This document shows, in pieces, positions 26,338-33,357 of a stretch of 64,000 nt of DNA (within the stretch, counting starts at the first letter, position 1; each line of letters opens with the position of its first letter). The stretch spans positions 186,001 through 250,000 of the forward strand of contig NZ_UAVD01000026.1 in the NCBI RefSeq assembly GCF_900460065.1. The letters are read 5' to 3'. This DNA is from Streptomyces griseus (GTDB lineage Bacteria > Actinomycetota > Actinomycetes > Streptomycetales > Streptomycetaceae). Below the pieces are notes generated by a model, which was not told the DNA's origin, did no database searches, and saw only the letters and a list, made by a program, of their open reading frames with translations. Position numbers and translations under genes: made by a program.

Positions 26338-27083
26338 CCCACGCTGCGGACCTACCTCTGCCTCTTGGCTTTCCAAAGTGTCGCACCTGCGCATACGTTC
26401 GCACCGGTTCACCCGACGTATGCGCAGAGTGCGCAGGACAAACTCTGCAGCCTCTCGCTGAACACCATTGCGATCTTTGCAGTCAATCCCTGAATTCACT
26501 TAATGACGAGTGCCGGAACCCCATTTGCCGCTGGACCCCGAGGCAACGGCATTTCACGCGCGTCGACGCTATCGCAATGTTCGCCGATCCTTTAGAGCAA
26601 AAGATCAAGCGTTTTAAATACGATGGATACACCGGCTGGGGGCTAATCTTCGGCCGCCTAATCGTCGGCTGGCTCAATGCCCACGAGGCTGATGTTGAGG
26701 ACATCGACCTCATTCTTGGTAATCCCACAGCTCCGGACAGAACGCCAGTACGCCACATTGAGGTCATGATGAAATCAGCGTACGCGGAAGACAATCGCGG
26801 GCGTTGGCCGATAGCTGACCCCGATAGTCCCGTGCTGATCAAGAAATACGAGACCGACAAGTCGGCCGGCAAGGGTTGGTCTGCGAAAATGGACATTGCA
26901 CGACAACATGCGGCAGCTTTGCAGCTACGCCAAAGCGTTGAAGGTCAAAGAATTCTGCTTGTGGACGACGTTTTCACTACAGGGGCAACCTTTCATACAG
27001 TTGGCAAACGGCTCATTACCGAATGGGGAGCCACTGAGGTGCGCGGCCTGGTCCTTGCGCGAGTGCCATTCGGCCTACCATAG
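26334..27083 (+). CDS. ComF-like phosphoribosyltransferase with zinc-ribbon head (ShosT-like)
   Basis: A 249-residue protein. The N-terminal third has CRTC, CAEC, CDLC and CRNPICR cysteine pairs consistent with zinc ribbons. The C-terminal type I PRTase domain carries the PRPP-binding loop ILLVDDVFTTGATF (about 205-218). The GTG start overlaps the DprA-like stop. In ShosTA systems the PRTase protein is the toxic partner. ComF-type competence proteins share the fold, so a DNA-uptake-related ancestry is equally visible. Lower GC than core genes points to transfer. Confidence 0.78.
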   Translation: MTHAADLPLPLGFPKCRTCAYVRTGSPDVCAECAGQTLQPLAEHHCDLCSQSLNSLNDECRNPICRWTPRQRHFTRVDAIAMFADPLEQKIKRFKYDGYTGWGLIFGRLIVGWLNAHEADVEDIDLILGNPTAPDRTPVRHIEVMMKSAYAEDNRGRWPIADPDSPVLIKKYETDKSAGKGWSAKMDIARQHAAALQLRQSVEGQRILLVDDVFTTGATFHTVGKRLITEWGATEVRGLVLARVPFGLP

Positions 27084-27141
27084 CTCGATACAGGCATCCA
27101 TTAGAGGACATGCCTTCGCCCTGTACTCAGCCGAATCAAAA

Positions 27142-27948
27142 TTAGATTTCCCTACTCCCAGTATCCCCATCCCTAAACTGCTGTAGCTTAGCTGCAGGGA
27201 AAAAATCTTCCTCCAGTCCCCAACCATGCCTCAATTCGAACATTAGATTAATGTTCGACGCAGGAAATATCTTGTTCTCGAAGAGCATTTCCCAGAGCGG
27301 CTCGATCGTCAATGCTGCCCCGTAGCCAAGCTCAGGAGCGGCATGGTCCGTAAGCAGGGAGGAGGTAACAACCCCCAGCAACCAACCGTTCTCAGTTAGG
27401 ACGGGACCTCCACTGAAACCGCCACGCGCCATTGGGGATATGATAAAGAGCGGATTGCGTGATCCCACGTATGGATCAATGATCGTGTTCACCTCACCCC
27501 GAACGGCAACTAGCCGTGGATCCGGGGAGGTCGGAATCGGCGGGTACCCGAATGCCACAACCTTCATTAGGACCATAGAGTCGCCAATCCAGTCATTCAG
27601 ATGCCCCCCGATCTCAATATGATCGACTTTTTTGACATCATCCCGCCCCCAGAAACGCACTCCGCGCATGTAATACTCAAGCGAAAAATCCGTCTTAAGT
27701 ATGGCGAGATCTACCGTCGAATCAGACGGATATATAATCTCTACAGACTCCAGAGATACAGAACCGTAGCTCGCCGGGATGAGACTCGTTAGCTTTCTGC
27801 CTTCAACGACATGACGAGCGGTCACTAGGTATCCATCACCGATATGAAAAGCTGTCCCTATCCCAAGCTCTCCGTCTTCACCCTGCGTTTCAACGCACAG
27901 GAGACAGGGCGAATACAGACTGTAGAAACCTAGTTGTGGGGTAGTCAT
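27142..27948 (-). CDS. Trypsin-like serine protease, cytoplasmic
   Basis: A 268-residue chymotrypsin-fold protease with all three catalytic residues: H in VTARHVVEG, D in STVDLAILK and S in ARGGFSGGPVL. There is no signal peptide, PDZ or other domain. The coding sequence is clearly AT-richer than the surrounding chromosome, a sign of recent transfer. No Shine-Dalgarno precedes the ATG; TAGAAT, 6 nt upstream of it, could be a -10 giving a leaderless mRNA. Trypsin-like proteases serve as effectors in several defence systems, but no partner is certain here. Confidence 0.82.
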   Translation of the reverse strand: MTTPQLGFYSLYSPCLLCVETQGEDGELGIGTAFHIGDGYLVTARHVVEGRKLTSLIPASYGSVSLESVEIIYPSDSTVDLAILKTDFSLEYYMRGVRFWGRDDVKKVDHIEIGGHLNDWIGDSMVLMKVVAFGYPPIPTSPDPRLVAVRGEVNTIIDPYVGSRNPLFIISPMARGGFSGGPVLTENGWLLGVVTSSLLTDHAAPELGYGAALTIEPLWEMLFENKIFPASNINLMFELRHGWGLEEDFFPAAKLQQFRDGDTGSREI

Positions 27949-28182
27949 AGCGGCATTCTAGCGACGCACGGGCTCTCCCGGAGTTCTTTTAGCGAACTAA
28001 GCGTGGTCGCACGAACGGTCACCTTCCTCGCCGGTTCCAAGCTAGGATCACCCAGCACGACAGCCTCAGTGGGCCCCTGCCCCGGCCGGCTTGATGGCGT
28101 GGGCCTCCTGCTTGCGACTCTCCACGCCCAATAATCGGTGTCACGGGACAGCAGCGTCCGGATCCACTTTTCCGCATTCAGG

Positions 28183-28995
28183 TCACCACTGGCAGAACGC
28201 TACGGCGGCGTCATCACCAGACTTGTAGCGAGGCCATCGGCGTCCTGTCGGGTCCGTCGCTTCAACATCGCGCACTCTTTCGATGAGTGCGCTGGGCCCC
28301 CCTGCCCGCAACAACTCAAAGGTGTCGGCCCAAGTCGCCATCTTGTACTCGGTAATGAGCCTCGACACTCCGTCGGACATCACTGCAGCCGCGCTTACGT
28401 CCGCTAGAGCCGTAGTACCCGTCAAAGCGTATTCCGCCACATCCTGGTCTGCTGCCGCAACCCAATAGCCTTCCGGCGTGTTACGTACCTGACGCTGGGC
28501 AATCACGAGTTCTTGTAGCGCCTTTTTGTGCTCTGGCGTGTACGTCTCATGACGTTCGACTTCGGTCCTCAACTCCGGCAGGATCACATCTACCCGAAGG
28601 TCGGTAATTACTGAGTATCCCGAGACACCTTCAAATACGATGGGTGAGTCGGCGAGAACCAGATGATCAAATGCGTCCGATCTCTGCCTTAGAATTGCAA
28701 CCGTGGCGGAAGGTGTACCTGGGTTCTGGAGGTCGCATTGAGGATGCATTCCTGCTACTCCTTCAATAGCGTCAGCCAAGCCATCAGAGAGCGAGCGCTG
28801 CGAATCCGCGAGCTTCGCGAGCAGATGTCCGCCGAGCTGGGCCACGTACCAGGGAACGCCGTGTTGGCATCCTGTGGAAAGCCCCACTGTACTGAGTCCG
28901 TCCAGCACGACGGCGAGCGTGGGCGATCCGGCTACCCAATCCTCGTTCGGGTTCGCCCCACCGGGGCGAGTGTCCAGACAGATTCGCATGTTCAT
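28183..28995 (-). CDS. PP2C-like protein phosphatase
   Basis: A 270-residue protein with the scattered metal-binding motifs of PP2C phosphatases: NEDWVAG near the N-terminus, VVLDGLS (DG motif), MSDGVSRL and the final SGDDAAVAF. An N-terminal Gly-Gly turn (RPGGANPNEDW) matches the family. It is expected to dephosphorylate Ser/Thr, but no Ser/Thr kinase is encoded on the element. Its ATG overlaps the stop of the HTH-sensor gene (ATGA), so the two are made together. Confidence 0.75.
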   Translation of the reverse strand: MNMRICLDTRPGGANPNEDWVAGSPTLAVVLDGLSTVGLSTGCQHGVPWYVAQLGGHLLAKLADSQRSLSDGLADAIEGVAGMHPQCDLQNPGTPSATVAILRQRSDAFDHLVLADSPIVFEGVSGYSVITDLRVDVILPELRTEVERHETYTPEHKKALQELVIAQRQVRNTPEGYWVAAADQDVAEYALTGTTALADVSAAAVMSDGVSRLITEYKMATWADTFELLRAGGPSALIERVRDVEATDPTGRRWPRYKSGDDAAVAFCQW

Positions 28996-29837
28996 CCCTC
29001 ATGTCGGTACAACGGCGTGACGCGGCGGCTCTCCAACACGGCGAGCGTGTCGGGGTCGTAACGGCAGGAGATGAGCGTCGAGAACCGCTTGGTCCGGACC
29101 TCCCTGTACAGCTCAGCAAGGTTGTTTTCCAGGTAGTGCACGACACCGTTCGCGCCTATGGCGTGGACGCCCGCGATGTAGAGGAACGTGCCCCGCCCGT
29201 CCAACCGCGGAAGTCGCCCCAGATAGCCCAAGTCGCCCGGCGAGCCGTCCTCGTCCAGGGGCGAGCGGTACTCCTTTCCTGCCTTCCGGTCGAGTAGGTG
29301 CCACGCCCGATCCTTCTCAAACCGCAGGTTGTCGTCCCCCTCAAGCACCTGGGCAACGATGGGTGACAGGCGCGGGCCGCAAACGACGACATGGTTGTCC
29401 CGATTGAGGTTGACGATCCCCGTCGTCGGGATCACCTCGTACTCCGCTTCCAGCTTCATGCCACCCAGCAACTTGCGCAGGTGCTCGAAGTTGTCGAGGT
29501 CTTCCCTGGTCACAACCTCACTGGGGTTCTGGTCAGGCCCCTTGCCAGCTTCGTACTTGCCGCCAAGCGAGACCGTTACCTGCCCGGTGCCGAAGAACGC
29601 TCGCTCGGGAGGCGGGCCGGCAGAGGCTAGTTGACCAACCCGCCCACGGCTGACCCCGAGTTTCGTAGCGATCTCAGCCTGAGTCATGCCCGAAGCCTGC
29701 GCTTCCTCGATGGCTTCACGCCGGACCCGGGACAGCTCCAAAACCCAGCCTTGATACGTCGCCATCAGGTCGATTGCAGCTTTGGCCCTGTCGACCGGTG
29801 CCGCGATTTCCGTGACTCGCTTCATGTCATCGTGCAC
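28992..29837 (-). CDS. HTH protein with C-terminal conserved sensor-like domain
   Basis: A 281-residue protein. A sigma-region-4/XRE-like HTH (MTQAEIATKLGVSRGRVGQL) follows an amphipathic helix. The C-terminal half (about 120-275) shows VVVCGPRLSPIVAQVLEGD, a YRSPLDEDG segment, GTFLYIAGVHAIGANGVVHY and a final TPLYRHEG. The CGPRxSP loop followed by a central strand-rich part looks like a ligand-binding sensor. I do not recognise a characterised family. GTG 29837 is preferred (GGAG 5 nt upstream); ATG 29825 is the alternative. It is coupled to the PP2C-like gene. Confidence 0.65.
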   Translation of the reverse strand: MHDDMKRVTEIAAPVDRAKAAIDLMATYQGWVLELSRVRREAIEEAQASGMTQAEIATKLGVSRGRVGQLASAGPPPERAFFGTGQVTVSLGGKYEAGKGPDQNPSEVVTREDLDNFEHLRKLLGGMKLEAEYEVIPTTGIVNLNRDNHVVVCGPRLSPIVAQVLEGDDNLRFEKDRAWHLLDRKAGKEYRSPLDEDGSPGDLGYLGRLPRLDGRGTFLYIAGVHAIGANGVVHYLENNLAELYREVRTKRFSTLISCRYDPDTLAVLESRRVTPLYRHEG

Positions 29838-29884
29838 GGCTCTCCAATGCTCGCCTAGGGGGGCTAACGAACCGTACCGCAAGA

Positions 29885-29944
29885 GGGGGTTGCGCGCAGC
29901 CCGCGGTTTGCCTACGGTACCTAACAAGCAACACGGCAACCCCC
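29885..29944 (+). promoter_or_regulatory. Promoter/operator of the element B transfer operon
   Basis: TTGCGC (29890-29895) and TACGGT (29913-29918) with a 17-bp spacer form a plausible plus-strand promoter. It sits within an inverted repeat GGGGGTTGC (29885-29893)/GCAACCCCC (29936-29944), placed where AICEs keep their master repressor site. GTACCG (29874-29879)/CGGTAC (29915-29920) adds a second palindrome. Confidence 0.5.
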
Positions 29945-30333
29945 CCTAAGCAAGGTCGAAAGGGGACCCGTGAAGCGTTTCTTACCTGCAAGAACGCAAC
30001 GCACGGGCCCGTGAGGGCCATGAGTACCTGCTTTGGCAGGGGCGAGGGACCCGGACCCCTTGGCAGTCCGGAGGGCTTAGACCGAAAGGTCATGTCTCCA
30101 TACGCCTTCGCCGGGACTCCGCTCTACCTAAAACGGGAGCGGCCCCGAAGGAGACATCTGCACGATCACAACTTCCGCAGCTCATCGGCTGTGGGCCGGC
30201 TGCCTCCGCTGCTCGTCTCGTACGAGCAGCGCTGAGGGGAGCCGGAGATCCGACTTCAACGGCGCGCGGCCCCGGTGCTGGAACACCGGGGCCGCTGTTC
30301 GGGCCGTTCACTCCCTGAGAGGAACCACGACCC
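29945..30333. other. Leader region of the transfer operon
   Basis: No confident gene. It holds a 14-codon mini-ORF (VKRFLPARTQRTGP, 29970-30014, with a TTA codon and an AAGGGG ribosome site). A 47-codon frame starts at ATG 30092 (MSPYAFAGTPLYLKRERPRR...), and a strong hairpin lies at 30266-30295. Attenuation is possible but unproven. Confidence 0.35.
30266..30295 (+). terminator. Strong hairpin before DUF6284 gene
   Basis: GCGGCCCCGGTG and CACCGGGGCCGC form a perfect 12-bp stem with loop CTGGAA, 38 bp before the DUF6284 start. No T-tract follows. It may act as an intrinsic terminator or as a leader stem-loop. Confidence 0.6.
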
Positions 30334-30600
30334 ATGAAGCACATCGGTGCTGTTCAGGCGGTTGTTACCGCCGACCTTTCCGACCGCGAGCCCACGGCCG
30401 CGGAGCTGGACCTGATCGAGCAGGAAATGCCCGTGATCCGGGCGGAAATCGAGTTGCTGGACGCGCAGATCATCGCGCTGGACCACACGCCCAACGAGCT
30501 GGACGCACGACGGATCCGCCGGGCGAGCCGCAAGGTACTGGCCGCCCGCCTCGCAGCGGCCAACCTGACCGTGATGCGCATCCCCGGAGCGTCCGCATGA
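30334..30600 (+). CDS. DUF6284-like small protein of AICE transfer operon
   Basis: An 88-residue helical protein. Its landmark is the DREPTAAELDLIEQEMPVIR segment shared with small proteins at this position in many Streptomyces AICEs. No catalytic motif is present. It ends in ATGA overlap with the next gene and starts a run of tightly coupled genes (30334-33010). Confidence 0.75.
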   Translation: MKHIGAVQAVVTADLSDREPTAAELDLIEQEMPVIRAEIELLDAQIIALDHTPNELDARRIRRASRKVLAARLAAANLTVMRIPGASA

Positions 30601-31040
30601 GCGCCCCCACCACGCTGGCCGCCGCGCATGCGGAGGTGAAGGCGGAGATCGTGCGGACCGACACGAAAACCGGTCTGCTGCTGGCGTTCGTCGGCGCGGT
30701 CCTCGCCGGATCATGGACCGTCGCCAAGGACGTCCCCCTGACCGCCCCCGCCTACGTCGCGGGCGCCTTCGGGCTGGCGCTGCTGGTCGTGGCGGCTGGT
30801 CTGCTGCTGCGGTCGGTGCGGCCGAACCTGCGCGGCGGACACGGCTTCCCCCTGTGGGCGACCCTGACCGCCGACCAGATCACCGCCACCCTTACCACCG
30901 ACCAGGCGGCGGCGGTGGCGAACCTCTCGCGCATCGCCATGGCCAAGTACACCGGCCTGCGCCGCGCCATCGACCTGACCTTGGCCGGCGGGGCGCTGCT
31001 CATCCTGGCCGCGCTGCTCGCCCTCGGGGGTGCGGTGTGA
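30597..31040 (+). CDS. Pycsar-effector-like (PycTM) membrane protein
   Basis: A 147-residue protein with two adjacent N-terminal TM helices (about 24-43 and 50-72), a loop with VRPNLRGGHGFPLW, a helical segment and a final TM (about 123-145). It resembles the PycTM effectors that permeabilise membranes in Pycsar anti-phage systems. No pycC cyclase is adjacent. Its conserved place within AICE transfer genes suggests a role in mating-pore or conjugal membrane function, or a second-messenger-triggered guard. The function is unproven. Confidence 0.65.
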   Translation: MSAPTTLAAAHAEVKAEIVRTDTKTGLLLAFVGAVLAGSWTVAKDVPLTAPAYVAGAFGLALLVVAAGLLLRSVRPNLRGGHGFPLWATLTADQITATLTTDQAAAVANLSRIAMAKYTGLRRAIDLTLAGGALLILAALLALGGAV

Positions 31041-31333
31041 GCGGGTTGGAGGGGGCGCGGGAGTTCACCGCGCAGATGTCCATCCGTACCGGTCACTGGC
31101 GTCTGTACGTGGTGCTGCCGAACAGGATCGAGGTGTGGCCGGCATACCTGTTCGGGCGCGCGATCCCGACGTTCACCGACCGTACGGACGCGCTCAGCGT
31201 GCTCGGCTTCGAGCCGGTACCGGGCGCCGAATGGGAGTGGACCGAGGACAGCGAGATCCACGACGACCCCACCTCCGCGGCCGTGCTGATCGCTGCGATC
31301 CGGGTGCGTTCACAGTCGGGGGTGAGCGTATGA
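31037..31333 (+). CDS. DUF6303-like small protein
   Basis: A 98-residue protein with FTAQMSIRTGHWRLYVVLPN at the N-terminus, a TDRTDALSVLGF central motif and a WEWTEDSEI acidic stretch. It matches a conserved AICE-borne family of unknown function. The GTG start overlaps the preceding stop; its own stop overlaps the DUF2637 gene (ATGA). Confidence 0.7.
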   Translation: MSGLEGAREFTAQMSIRTGHWRLYVVLPNRIEVWPAYLFGRAIPTFTDRTDALSVLGFEPVPGAEWEWTEDSEIHDDPTSAAVLIAAIRVRSQSGVSV

Positions 31334-32340
31334 ACGCCGTTCACATCCGTTCAGCCGAGCGTGCGCTGTCGGTAGGCACGTGGCTGATCGTGGCGGGCGC
31401 CATGCTCTACTCGATCCTCACCGTCACCCCGCTCGCCGCCGCGCACACCCCCGACAAGTGGGACTGGACCGCCCCCATCCTCCCCCTCGTGGTGGATGCG
31501 GCGGTGGTCATCGTGGTCCGCCTGGACGCGGTCCTCGCGAGGCTTGGGGGCAACGGTGGGCGGTGGCCCATCGCGCTGCGGTGGATGACCGGCTGCATGA
31601 CCCTCGCCCTGAACGTCGCGGACTCCGCACTGAAGAACGACCTGGTGGGCGTGGCCGTGCATGCGGTCGCGCCACTGCTGCTGATCGTCACGGCAGAGAC
31701 CGGCCTCGCCTACCGGCGGGCCATCACCGCCGCCGTGATGGAGCTGGAGGCCAAGCAGCACGCCGAGCGCGAAGCCCATGAACGCACCGCCATCGAGCGG
31801 CGCGAGGAGAGCGCCCGACGGGCCCGCGAGGAGCGCGAGCACGCCGCCGCGCTGGTGCGTGAGCAGCGTGAGCACGAAGCGCGCATGGTCCGTGAACAGG
31901 CCGAGCGGGAGGCCGCTCTACGGCGCGAGGAACGCGAGCGCGAGCAAGCTCGGGAGGACGCTGAGCGGGCCGAGCGTGAACAGCGCGAGCGGGAGCGTGA
32001 ACAGTCCCGGCGCGAGCGTGAACGCCGTGAACGCGAGGCCGCCGAACGCGCCGAGCGCGAGCAGCGGGAGCGTGCCGAGCGGGAGCGCCGTGAACGGCAG
32101 GAGCGGGAGGAGCGGGCCGCGCGTGAACGCGCCGCGCTGCTGTCCGCCGGTCCGGCCACGGACAAGCTGCCCGAGGACGACGCGCGCGCCATCGTGGCCG
32201 CCGCCCGCGCGGAGGGCATGTCGGTGCGCACCGCCGCGGAGCTGTGCGGCTGGTCGGTGGGCTGGGTCTCCACCCGGTACGCCGAACTGCGCGGCCCCGT
32301 CAACGGCACCTCGGTTGATCTCGCCGGTACGGGCCGCTGA
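31330..32340 (+). CDS. DUF2637 (SpdB-like) transfer-associated membrane protein
   Basis: A 336-residue protein. Four TM segments (about 15-115) make the DUF2637 domain, found in Spd proteins that help spread of Streptomyces plasmids through the mycelium. A highly charged coiled coil of about 120 residues (repeated Glu/Arg, RERE-type) follows. A C-terminal HTH-like segment EGMSVRTAAELCGWSVGWVS closes the protein, so it may contact DNA or TraB. It is flanked by one-base-overlap junctions. Confidence 0.8.
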   Translation: MNAVHIRSAERALSVGTWLIVAGAMLYSILTVTPLAAAHTPDKWDWTAPILPLVVDAAVVIVVRLDAVLARLGGNGGRWPIALRWMTGCMTLALNVADSALKNDLVGVAVHAVAPLLLIVTAETGLAYRRAITAAVMELEAKQHAEREAHERTAIERREESARRAREEREHAAALVREQREHEARMVREQAEREAALRREEREREQAREDAERAEREQREREREQSRRERERREREAAERAEREQRERAERERRERQEREERAARERAALLSAGPATDKLPEDDARAIVAAARAEGMSVRTAAELCGWSVGWVSTRYAELRGPVNGTSVDLAGTGR

Positions 32341-32702
32341 TGACCACCGTCCCGGTCGGTGGCTCGCTGCCGGTGTACCGGTGGCGCCTGGCCTCTGAGG
32401 GTCTGGCTACCCGGCGGCAGCTCCGTGCGTTGGGGCTGCGTCCGGGTGGTCAGGACGTGGTCGCTGAACTCCAGCGGCCCCGCCGACGGCGGGGCCCGCT
32501 GGTCGCCTACCTCTACCGCCTCGACCTGGCCAAGCCGGTCCGGCCGATGACCCCCGGCCGGTGGGCAGCTCTCGCCAGGGCCAACCGCGCCCGGCGGATC
32601 TGTCCCGCCTGCCGGCGTGATGCCGGATACGTCATCCCCACCTCGCTCGGTGCCTGCGTTCCCTGCACCGACACCCCGCCTGACCTCAGGAAGGAGTCCT
32701 GA
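32340..32702 (+). CDS. RRQxxL-motif zinc-binding small protein
   Basis: A 120-residue protein with the TRRQLRALGLRPGGQ motif near residue 25 and two cysteine pairs, CPAC and CVPC (about 92-115), likely to bind zinc. It is a standard member of AICE transfer operons. Its ATG overlaps the preceding TGA. Confidence 0.72.
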   Translation: MTTVPVGGSLPVYRWRLASEGLATRRQLRALGLRPGGQDVVAELQRPRRRRGPLVAYLYRLDLAKPVRPMTPGRWAALARANRARRICPACRRDAGYVIPTSLGACVPCTDTPPDLRKES

Positions 32703-33010
32703 TGGCCCACCGTGACCCGCCGGGAATCATCGCCCCGCACATCCCCGCCGACGCCTACCGCCGCGCCGAAGCCACCGGGCAGCCGGTCGTCATCGTCGTG
32801 CACACCACCGACCAGAGCGGGCGCCCGCTGCACCACTACCTGTTCCCGATCGTCATCGCGGGCGCGGGGGTGGCGGGGGTGTTCGGTCTGGTGGCCGCGT
32901 TCCTCGCGCTGCTCGACTTCGCCGCACAGACCGCCACTGCGGTGGGCGGCGCCGCCGGGACGCTCGGCATCGGCGGCATCACCCTGCGCCTGGCTCGCCC
33001 CAAGGACTGA
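32702..33010 (+). CDS. Small two-TM Spd-like protein
   Basis: A 102-residue protein. A soluble head carries a VVIVVHTTDQSG strand and is followed by TM segments at about 46-68 and 76-93. It is the last gene of the coupled run before the clt-like region. It probably acts at the membrane in intramycelial spread, by position. Confidence 0.65.
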   Translation: MAHRDPPGIIAPHIPADAYRRAEATGQPVVIVVHTTDQSGRPLHHYLFPIVIAGAGVAGVFGLVAAFLALLDFAAQTATAVGGAAGTLGIGGITLRLARPKD

Positions 33011-33357
33011 ACGAAATGGCCCCCGCTCGCCCTCGAAGAAAAGGGAGCCACAGGCGGCCCGCAGGACGCCCGGCCCCCTCTCCGTGTGGGGCGAGACCCC
33101 CGGGCCCGCGAACGGCCGTTCAGGGCCCCGCGCAGAGGTTGCACAGCCTGATTTTCCGCCGCCCTACGCGCGCGTGCGCGTAGGGCCCCCACCCCTCCCA
33201 CGGCTCAACTCTGCAACTTCGCAGGTCAGAAGTGGTTGCAGGGGTTCAACCGGTGCTGTCGATGCAACCGACAGCACTGCCCTGTGCAACTTGGTCGGGC
33301 CGGTGACGCCATGCGACGGCGCACCGGCCCTCATCCACGGTCTTGGAGGACCCTCAC
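33011..33357. promoter_or_regulatory. Candidate clt / TraB-loading region
   Basis: A 347-bp non-coding stretch. It has three perfect hairpins: 33162-33185 (10-bp stem), 33253-33277 (9-bp stem) and 33297-33330 (9-bp stem). Five TGCAAC/GTTGCA motifs start at 33138, 33212, 33235, 33263 and 33285. The loop of the second hairpin is exactly ATGCAAC. The site directly precedes traB, the usual place of the cis-acting transfer locus. Confidence 0.5.

Noticed and set aside
33011..33357. Plasmid-type clt repeats GACCCGGA
   Set aside because: Not present in the region; only the TGCAAC motifs and hairpins are seen.
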